Part shown: positions 17,492-24,900 of the stretch, one piece after another | Position numbering within the stretch: position 1 is the stretch's first letter | How the letters are laid out: every line of letters starts with the position of its first letter | From: Luteolibacter yonseiensis | Lineage (GTDB): Bacteria > Verrucomicrobiota > Verrucomicrobiia > Verrucomicrobiales > Akkermansiaceae | Length of the DNA stretch: 64,000 bases | NCBI RefSeq assembly: GCF_016595465.1 | Contig: NZ_JAENIK010000011.1 | Coordinates: 186,001 to 250,000 of the forward strand | Direction of reading: 5' to 3' | The notes under the pieces: generated by a model | The model's database searches: none | Told to the model about the DNA's origin: nothing | Seen by the model: only the letters and a program-made list of their open reading frames with translations | Translations under genes and position numbers: made by a program

Positions 17492-17836
17492 ATGAAAATC
17501 GTCATTGAATCAGTTGGAGGACACTCTCCGGCCATCATGATCGTTGGTGAGCCCGAAGATTTGGTTCGGCTTGGAGCTCAAATTCAGAACCAAGCCGAAA
17601 TCGTGTGTCGAAGCGGCGACATCGATAGGGAAATCCCAGTGGACGATGTTTCGGTCGATGGTATGCCGTTCGAGCGCCTCAGTCTCAAGCCTGTAAAAAA
17701 CATTGAGCATTATCAGCACGTCAGGCGATCTGACGGACGATGGGACAAGCTTGTTTTAGCTGGGATCATCCTCTTTGTTCTCGGTATTCTGTTTTTCACC
17801 TTCCAAGGAATTCGAGCCGTGTTTTTCGAAAGATGA
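17492..17836 (+). CDS. Small hypothetical protein with C-terminal membrane anchor
   Basis: I do not recognise this 114-residue protein. About 85 soluble residues (MKIVIESVGGHSPAIMIVGE, then a region rich in acidic residues) are followed by a single hydrophobic helix, LVLAGIILFVLGILFFTF, and a short tail. The start is the ATG at 17492, 28 bases after lutB; the open frame extends to 17450 without support. It sits between lutB and lutC, where other lut operons have no gene, and its base composition is visibly more AT-rich than either neighbour. Recent insertion is inferred. Confidence 0.65.
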   Translation: MKIVIESVGGHSPAIMIVGEPEDLVRLGAQIQNQAEIVCRSGDIDREIPVDDVSVDGMPFERLSLKPVKNIEHYQHVRRSDGRWDKLVLAGIILFVLGILFFTFQGIRAVFFER

Positions 17837-17946
17837 GCGGGTTTGATCGAAGATGCTGCTGAGCTGCCTATATCTCCCGCCTGATCCTATCTGACGTGAT
17901 CATTTCCTCCAAATAACTTTCCACAACACTCTCCGACCCTTTCACC

Positions 17947-18555
17947 ATGTCCCGCGCCGCCATCTTCGCAAAGATCGAATCCGCAACCTCCGTGCTGAAA
18001 ACGAAGGTGCCGTATCCGGATTACGACATGTCCCTCGTCCACTCCGCGCCGAAGCTGGAAGGCACGGATCTGTGGGAAATTTTCTCCCGCAATTTCTCGG
18101 CGGTGAATGGCAAGCCCATGAATTCTGTCGAGCAGTTGATCGATTTCCTCAAAACGAACAACCAGCTCCGTGGCTACTGTGATCCCGCGCTTTATGACAG
18201 TATCGGCGGCGCACTCGCCGCTGCCGGGCTGACTGTCGAGACGGAATACGACCGCGAACGATTCGAGGACTACCAGTTCGGGATCACCCGCGCGACGGGT
18301 GCCATCGCCGAATCCGGCTCCGTCATTCTGGATGATTACAAGACCTCGCACCGGCTGGCAGCGCTCTCGCCGTGGGTTCATGTCGCGGTGGTCGAGCGGT
18401 CGGAAATCCACCGGACCATCCCGGACGCCATCGCCGCGTTTGGAGACAGCCCGAACATCATCTGGTGCACGGGGCCGTCGAAAACGGCGGACGTGGAGGG
18501 AATCCTGATCGAAGGGGTGCACGGGCCGGGCGAGCAGATCGCGCTGCTGCGGTGA
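17947..18555 (+). CDS. lutC: Lactate utilisation protein LutC (LUD domain)
   Basis: The 202-residue LutC/YkgG protein has the LUD-domain sequence: the RFEDYQFGITRATGAIAESG segment, then GSVILDDYKTSHRLAALSP and the end motif GILIEGVHGPGEQIALL. It completes a LutABC set with lutA and lutB. A 110-base gap separates it from the small membrane-protein gene, so lutC may have a separate promoter or depend on read-through. Confidence 0.93.
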   Translation: MSRAAIFAKIESATSVLKTKVPYPDYDMSLVHSAPKLEGTDLWEIFSRNFSAVNGKPMNSVEQLIDFLKTNNQLRGYCDPALYDSIGGALAAAGLTVETEYDRERFEDYQFGITRATGAIAESGSVILDDYKTSHRLAALSPWVHVAVVERSEIHRTIPDAIAAFGDSPNIIWCTGPSKTADVEGILIEGVHGPGEQIALLR

Positions 18556-18607
18556 AATTTTCCGCGCGGACGTTTGACATCCCGGCGCGGGCTGAAAGAT
18601 TCGGCAC

Positions 18608-19000
18608 ATGTACGAAGCAAGCGGGAAAATCAAGTTGATCAGTGAGGTGCAATCGTTCGCCAGCGGCTTCACGAAGCGGGAGTTCGTCGTCACCACCGCG
18701 CACGACAAGTTTCCACAAGACCTGAAATTCGAGGTGGTGAAGGACAAGTGCTCGATGCTGGATTCCTTCAAGACCGGTGACGAGGTGCAGGTGAATTTCG
18801 ACATCCGAGGGAACGAGTACAATGGAAAGTATTTCGTGAATCTTTCCTGTTGGAAACTCCAGGCCGCGGGTGCGGGCGGTGACGAGGCTCCGCGTTCCTC
18901 ATCCTCCGCGCCGCGTGGCAACCAGCAGGCCTCCTCCAATGCCGAACCGACCATGTCGGATCTGCGCCGGGACGACGATTTCGATGATGTGCCGTTCTGA
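18608..19000 (+). CDS. DUF3127 OB-fold-like protein with SSB-like acidic tail
   Basis: The 130-residue protein begins with a DUF3127-like domain (about 1-88): MYEASGKIKLISEVQSFASG, FTKREFVVTT, KFPQDLKFEVVKD and DEVQVNFDIRGNEYNGKYFV. This family is predicted to adopt an OB fold. A low-complexity linker rich in Ser, Ala and Pro follows, ending in RRDDDFDDVPF. That is the architecture of single-stranded DNA-binding proteins, whose DDDIPF tip recruits repair proteins. A TTGACA element lies at 18574-18579, upstream. A role in binding nucleic acid or partner proteins is inferred, not shown. Confidence 0.8.
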   Translation: MYEASGKIKLISEVQSFASGFTKREFVVTTAHDKFPQDLKFEVVKDKCSMLDSFKTGDEVQVNFDIRGNEYNGKYFVNLSCWKLQAAGAGGDEAPRSSSSAPRGNQQASSNAEPTMSDLRRDDDFDDVPF

Positions 19001-19074
19001 GGCTCCGCATCCGTCGGTCCCCGCACGAAGAAACTCTTGGCATTTTGCCCGATGGGGTGGAAGTTCGGGGCGCG

Positions 19075-20355
19075 ATGGGACTGAGCCTTTCTGAATTGCG
19101 TGGTGGACTGCCGGAAGGTGGCCTGTTTGGCGGAGGAACGTGGCGCTGGTCGCCGGAGCCATTGAAGCTGACGCAGGGGGAGGCGCGGCAGATGATGTCG
19201 CTGGGCCATCCCCTGGCGCGGTTCCAACAAGCGTGTGACGGGCTTTACCGCCGCAGCGCCACCGGAAAATTGCCGGGTTGGCTGGCGGAGTTGCTGGACG
19301 AGGGAAAGCCGGACTGGCTGGTGAGGGTGCAGCGCGAGCCGGGCATGGCGGAGCAGTTTCCACGGGTCATCCGGCCGGACCTGATGCTGACGGAGTCGGG
19401 ATTTTCCATGACCGAGCTGGACAGCGTGCCGGGTGGAATGGGCGTGACGGCCTGGCTTTCCCAAGTTTACGCGAAAGCGGGATTCGACGTTTTGGGCGGG
19501 CCGGATGGCATGATCGACGGTTTTCGCTCGCTGATGCCTGACGGCGGGAATGTCCTGGTTTCGGATGAGGCGGGTGACTACCGGCCCGAGATGGAATGGC
19601 TGACCCGGCAACTCGGCGCGGCGTGGAGCGTGGGAGCGGCGGAGGAATACGTACCGGACGGAAGGGCGCTTTATCGATTTTTCGAATTGTTCGACTGGGA
19701 GTCCATTTCTTCGGTGAAGCACCTCGCCGAGGAGTCCGCCGCCGGGAGATTGTCCATCACACCGCCGTTCAAGCCGCATCTGGAGGACAAGCTCTGGCTG
19801 GCGTTGCTTTGGTCGCCGGCGTTGAAAAAAGTCTGGGAGAGTGCTTTGCGCGGGAGCCACCTGAAGCGGTTGCGGGAGTTGGTGCCGTTCGGCTGGGTGC
19901 TGGACCCGGAACCGCTGCCACCACACGCGGCTCTGCCCCAGCTCAACGCCCATTCATGGGATGAGGTCGCGCAATTCAGCCAGAAGGAACGGAAGCTGGT
20001 GCTGAAGGTGAGCGGTTTCCACGAGACGGCCTGGGGCTCGCGCGGGGTGTTCATCGGCCACGACATGCCCTCCGCGGAATGGTCCGAGCGGTTGAGCACG
20101 GCCTTGGCGCAATCGTCCGAACAACCATGGATTCTACAGGAATTCCGCGAGGGGCGGCGGGTGGAGCATCCGGTCTTCCGCGAGGATGGATCGGTGGAGA
20201 TGATGCAGGGGCGTGTGCGGCTGTGTCCCTACTTCTTCACGAATGACGCGGGGGAGACCAATTTCGGCGGCTGCCTCGCGACCATCGTGCCGGCGGATAA
20301 GAAGAAGATCCACGGGATGAGCGACGGGGTGCTGGTGCCGTGTGTGGTCGGGTGA
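19075..20355 (+). CDS. ATP-grasp-like protein (glutathionylspermidine synthase-like fold), function unknown
   Basis: The product is 426 residues from the ATG at 19075, which has GGAAG 11 bases upstream; a TTG at 19045 is an alternative start. Several features suggest a permuted ATP-grasp fold: RPDLMLTESGFSMTELDSVP then GGMG, HLEDKLWLALLW, KLVLKVSGFHETAWGSRGVF, PWILQEFREGRRVEHPVF and GRVRLCPYFFTND. The Lys in LVLKVSGF and the acidic and Asn residues near the end are candidate nucleotide and metal ligands. ATP-grasp enzymes ligate carboxylates to amines or thiols. The substrate is unknown and the fold call is by pattern only. Confidence 0.5.
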   Translation: MGLSLSELRGGLPEGGLFGGGTWRWSPEPLKLTQGEARQMMSLGHPLARFQQACDGLYRRSATGKLPGWLAELLDEGKPDWLVRVQREPGMAEQFPRVIRPDLMLTESGFSMTELDSVPGGMGVTAWLSQVYAKAGFDVLGGPDGMIDGFRSLMPDGGNVLVSDEAGDYRPEMEWLTRQLGAAWSVGAAEEYVPDGRALYRFFELFDWESISSVKHLAEESAAGRLSITPPFKPHLEDKLWLALLWSPALKKVWESALRGSHLKRLRELVPFGWVLDPEPLPPHAALPQLNAHSWDEVAQFSQKERKLVLKVSGFHETAWGSRGVFIGHDMPSAEWSERLSTALAQSSEQPWILQEFREGRRVEHPVFREDGSVEMMQGRVRLCPYFFTNDAGETNFGGCLATIVPADKKKIHGMSDGVLVPCVVG

Positions 20356-20430
20356 TCCGCGCGACCGTCGAGAGAAGCATCGGAGATCCGGGCATGGTGC
20401 TTCCCGCCTCCGCAGGAAAACGCAAAAAGA

Positions 20431-20455
20431 CCCGGTGTTTCCACCGGGCCGTTTT
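20431..20455. terminator. Hairpin terminator downstream of rpmB
   Basis: CCCGGTG at 20431-20437 pairs with CACCGGG at 20442-20448 around a four-base loop. Reading on the minus strand, the stem is followed by TCTTTTTG, a good terminator for rpmB. On the plus strand GTTTT follows, so it may also stop the ATP-grasp-like gene. Confidence 0.8.
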
Positions 20456-20477
20456 AAAAATTTGATTCAGGAGGGAA

Positions 20478-20741
20478 TCAGATGATTCCAGCCTTCTTGA
20501 GCGTCACGAAGGCACCGTTCTTGTTGACGGTCTTCAGCGCGCGGCAGGAAAGCTTGGTCTTCACGAACTTACCGAGTTCTGGAACCCAGATGCGCTTGGA
20601 TTGAAGGTTTGGAGAGATCGTGCGCTTCACCACTTTGGTGACGTGACGACCGATACCGCCCTTTTTCTTGGCCAAACCTGAACGGTGAATTTTGCCGCCG
20701 GAGCGGACGCGGGTTCCTCGGATGCTGCAGATGCGTGCCAT
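20478..20741 (-). CDS. rpmB: 50S ribosomal protein L28
   Basis: The 87-residue basic protein is L28 of the large ribosomal subunit: MARICSIRGTRVRSGGKIHR, then GIGRHVTKVVKRTISPNLQ with the family's RxxxPNLQ segment, KRIWVPELGKFVKTKLSCRA and LKTVNKNG. No CxxC zinc pair is present, so this is the zinc-independent form. It appears to be transcribed alone or after the hydrolase gene, from which it is separated by 88 bases, and ends at the hairpin at 20431-20455. Confidence 0.96.
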   Translation of the reverse strand: MARICSIRGTRVRSGGKIHRSGLAKKKGGIGRHVTKVVKRTISPNLQSKRIWVPELGKFVKTKLSCRALKTVNKNGAFVTLKKAGII

Positions 20742-20829
20742 AATAGAAAGTGGTGGAGTTGCGGGACGCGGAGAATGGCCATGGGAATCAACCCGTCAAG
20801 ACGAATCCTGATAATTTCGGCGTAAAATT

Positions 20830-21801
20830 TTACAAGTCCCCGTCCCGGAGTTCATCCACCCACCTCTCGATGTCGCGGAAAATGGCCTCTTTCTTCGCAT
20901 CATACATCAGCAGATGGTAGGCCGAGGGGTAATTGTGGTAGGTTTTCGAGACGCCGGCGGGGATGCGGGCGACGAAGCCGCGGAGATCGGAGTCGTTGTT
21001 GAAATAATCCTGCCCGCCGTGGAGGACGAGGACGGGAGTGTTCAGGTGCGCGGCGCAGTCGTTCATGCTGTCGATGTGCCGGCCGAGCGTACCGATGAGC
21101 CGCAGCGTGTGCTTCTCGATGTTGTAGGAGTTCGTCTGCACCTGTTCCTTGTGGTGCGAGGTCTGGGTCATCTGCACGTCCTGCCCGCCCGCGAGCATGT
21201 CGAGGGAAATCCGGGCGAGCGGCAGGGTGGTGGCGGCGATCTGGACCAGCCCCGGCGTCCATGCCGGGATGTCGTCCCGGAAGCGCACGATGGGCGAGGA
21301 GAGGATGAGTCCGTCGCACGGCGGTTTGTCCGCCGGGGCCTGGCGCAAGGCATGGCTGGCGATGAGCGCGCCCATGCTCTCGCCGAACCAGATGATCTTC
21401 GCATCCGGGTGCTGCTCCTGGACGAGCTGGGTGAAGGCGAAGAGGTCGCGATACCAGTCCTGCGGATCGCCGATGTCGCCGCGGCGCGCGGTGATGGGGT
21501 CGCTGCCCTGGCCGCGGACCTCGTAGGCATACAGTCCGGTCTTGGGCTGGCGCTTGAGAAGGTGCTTTCCAAGATTGTCATAGTCGATCGACGCCCCGCA
21601 GAAACCGTGGATGCCGATGATGACCACATCCTGCTCCACCTTTTCAGAAATCCACTTGCGATAGCCGAATGAGTCGGACTTGGCGCTCGCTCCGAGCTGG
21701 AACTTCACCATTGTCGTCTCAGGCGGGGCACAGCCGCCGAGAACGAGCGCGGACAGACACGCGACGATCCTGCTGAGGGGGAGAGGGGGCGGACGTGTCA
21801 C
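20830..21801 (-). CDS. Lipoprotein alpha/beta hydrolase (monoacylglycerol lipase-like)
   Basis: The 323-residue product has a signal peptide ending in the lipobox LGGC, so Cys24 is the expected lipidation site. The alpha/beta hydrolase fold is complete: IIGIHGFCGA oxyanion strand, nucleophile Ser142 in FGESMGA, Asp265 in LHGGQDYF and His296 in SAYHLLMYD. The serine aminopeptidase S33/monoacylglycerol lipase subgroup fits best (YAYEVRGQGS, DDIPAW). It probably acts on acyl esters in the envelope. It diverges from the alpha-2-macroglobulin gene across 136 bases. Confidence 0.85.
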   Translation of the reverse strand: MTRPPPLPLSRIVACLSALVLGGCAPPETTMVKFQLGASAKSDSFGYRKWISEKVEQDVVIIGIHGFCGASIDYDNLGKHLLKRQPKTGLYAYEVRGQGSDPITARRGDIGDPQDWYRDLFAFTQLVQEQHPDAKIIWFGESMGALIASHALRQAPADKPPCDGLILSSPIVRFRDDIPAWTPGLVQIAATTLPLARISLDMLAGGQDVQMTQTSHHKEQVQTNSYNIEKHTLRLIGTLGRHIDSMNDCAAHLNTPVLVLHGGQDYFNNDSDLRGFVARIPAGVSKTYHNYPSAYHLLMYDAKKEAIFRDIERWVDELRDGDL

Positions 21802-21937
21802 CCTGTGAATTTCGCAGAATCCGGGAATAAGGCAACCACGGAACCCGCACGAAAAAATCGCGCGGCGGCCGCAAGATTTTGAATGTCCGTCCGGGGGAAT
21901 TCGTATATCATCACCGATGGCCTATGGCCGAACGTTC

Positions 21938-24900
21938 ATGAAACCAATCACCTCCGCCATTTTGGCGATCCTGGCCATTCCGATGGCCGCTTCCGCAGCC
22001 CCACGGCTGGTTGTTTCCACCCCATCGCTCGCTCCCGAGTCCCAGATCGATCTTGTGCTCGATTCTCCCGTGATGGCGGTTTCCGATATAGGGAAAAACG
22101 TCGATAACACCTGGATCGACATCCAGCCCGCGCTTCCCGGCAGGCTGCTTTGGAAGGCTCCGAACATCGCCAGCTTCATTCCCGGGCAACCACCGGCGAT
22201 CGGCACGAAATACACATTCTCGATTTCGGAGAACCATCACTATCTGGACGGCACACCCGTTCCGGCGGGCACTTTCGCAACCGCCGGGAGCGAGGCATTC
22301 CGCATCGTCGTGGCATTTGCCGTGAACCGCTGGCATGAGGATTACTCGCCATCCACAGGCGAGTGGGTGATTGTTTTCAATGATGCCGTGGATCCTTCCG
22401 CCGCGATCAACCATATCTCGTTCACCTCGAAAAACGGCCAGCGTGTCTCTGCCAAACTGGCCCGGGGCACCGCCGCGCAGGCAGGGTACTATGGGAGGAA
22501 CAACAGGTCTTGGGCAGCACGTTTCCCCGGCTCGCCCATCCCGGAAATCACGCCGGAAACTCCCTTGGACAACGTCGTCGTCGCCTCGCCCGCCACACCG
22601 CTGCCGGTGGGCGAGGGGTGGGTCCTCTCGGTTTTCAACGGTGTGCCGAACAGCGGAGCCACCGCCCGCCTTCCGGATGATTCGACCCATGGCATCGGCG
22701 ATGTGAAACCCTTCGAGGTCGCGCGCATCGAGCCATACCAGACCCCCGGCGAGCCCAGGCAGATCCGGATTGTTTTCAACCAACCCGTCCCGGCCTCGTT
22801 GCCGGTAGACTTCCTGGCAAAATGCATCGAGATGTATCCCCGTCCGGAAAATCTCAGCGCCACCCCTGACGGCAAGGTCATCACGCTGACCGGGGACTTT
22901 GATCAACTGAAAAAATGCAAGGTCACCTTCCGCCCTCCCTACACCTCGGCGGCAGGTCTTGACCTTGCCGGCCCGTTGAACAAGGAGATCGAATTCGGAA
23001 ACTTCATTCCGGTGGTTTCCTTCCCCTCTCAGGATCAGGCACAGCTGGCCAACGGCACGCGAGGGTATCGGATGCTCACCCTCAATTTGGAAAGCGCCCG
23101 CCTGCGGGTCAAGAGACTCACCGGCGTGGATCAGATCCGCGCGTTCCAAGGCTACAGGCATGTTTCGGGGAATGGTCCCGACCACACCGCCATCGAACCC
23201 ACCATCACCATTCCTTATCCGCTCATCAACGGTGAGACCGTGGTCGATAAGGAAATCCCGTTGGAGACACCGATCGACACCACCAAAATCGTGACCTTGA
23301 AATGGGATGATCTTTTGCCCCAGGGCCAGCGCACCGGAACTTTCTTTGTCGAAGCGGCGGGCACGGTGCTTCCCGATTATGAAGGAAACGGCACCGCGCC
23401 GACAGCGCAGTCGATCATCCAGCTCACAGACATCGGACTGTCGTGGAAGCTCACTTCCGGAGAGGCCTTCATCTACGCGTTTTCCTGTGATACCGGCGCC
23501 CCGCTCCCCGGTGTCAAAGTGGAGGTTTTCGGCGAGGACGCCGTGGCCATGCTGTCCGCCACCACGGATGCCGCTGGCATCGCCACTTTGCCACGAGACA
23601 AGGCGGCGCGTCATCTGCGTGCCTCCATTGGAAATGACACCTACCTCACCGCCTTCGATTCCTCACTGGAAACCGTGGGCTTGTGGCATTTCCCCATCCG
23701 CTATTCGTGGAACAAGTCACCCGAGTCCGCCCGAAAGGTGTTTCTCTTCTCGGACCGCTCGCTCTACCGTCCCGGTGAGACCGCGCGCGTGAAAGGCATC
23801 GTCCGCAGCCAGAGCGGAAACACGATGGAACCTGCGGACTCCGCGCCGGCCCGCATCGTCGTCATCGATCCCACTGAAAAGGAACTCCACACCAGCCCGG
23901 TGATCCTCTCCGCCAACGGTTCGTTCGATTTCACCTGGCAGATCCCGGAAGGAAAGGTCGGGTCCTACACCATCCGCCTCGAGTATCCCGAGGAGCTCGC
24001 CAAGGCTGAGGAGATTGAAGATGACTGGGAGGCACGGCAAGCCATCGCCGGAAACGCGAGTTTTGTCCTCCCGCTGCGTGTTGAGGAATTCCGTAGGAAC
24101 GCGTTTGAAATCACCCAAACCATCGCCACACCCGGCCTTGGGGCCGGCAGCGTCCCGGTCGATCTTTCCGCGAAGTATTACCAAGGTCAACCGGTCGCGG
24201 GAGGCGGTGTGAAACACTTCAGCCGGGTGGTCGCGCGCAATCTTTATCCCGAGAGGTTTTCCGACTATCTGTTCGGAAACCACCGGGTCGACGACTGGTC
24301 GTATTGGTATCATTACTTCGGCTATCGCTCGGATGACGAAGGAGATTCCGGAAATCAGGCCACCCAGATCCAGGGAGAGACCCGGCTTGGGGCCGACGGC
24401 AGGGCCCGCATCATCACGCAGATCCCTCAGGCGGAGTTTCCCACCGCGCGCGAACTGACCATTTCTTCCGAAGTGACGGATGCGAACAACCAGACGCTCA
24501 CCTCCACCAGCGAGGCGATCATCCATCCGGCGTCGGTCTACGTCGGAGTTTCCCGGACTGACAAACTCGTTCGCGCCGGCGATACCGTGGCACTGAAACT
24601 CGTCGCGACCGATACGGAGGGCGAGCCATACCCCGGAGCGGTGAAAGTTACCGCGACACTCAGCCGCGAGGTGAACTCCGCTGTGAAATCCCGCACCGAT
24701 TCCGGGGCGACCGCCACGCGGAACGACGTCAGCGAGGAGATCATCACCACTGCGGAGCTCACGCTGGATCCCGCCGCCTCCGCCGGGCAAGGCACTGCTT
24801 TCAACGTCACACCCAAGGCCAACGGCCGTCATTTTCTGACGGTCAGCGGCACCGATCCCGGGGGGCGGAAATTCTCCACCGTCACTTATTTCAACGTCTA

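Noticed and set aside
17887..19953. Open frame of 688 codons on the minus strand across lutC, the DUF3127 gene and part of the ATP-grasp-like gene
   Set aside because: It crosses three plus-strand genes and gives Arg/His/Pro-rich sequence with no motif.
21911..23614. Open frame of 567 codons antisense to the alpha-2-macroglobulin gene
   Set aside because: Composition is typical of a shadow frame and there is no homology pattern.
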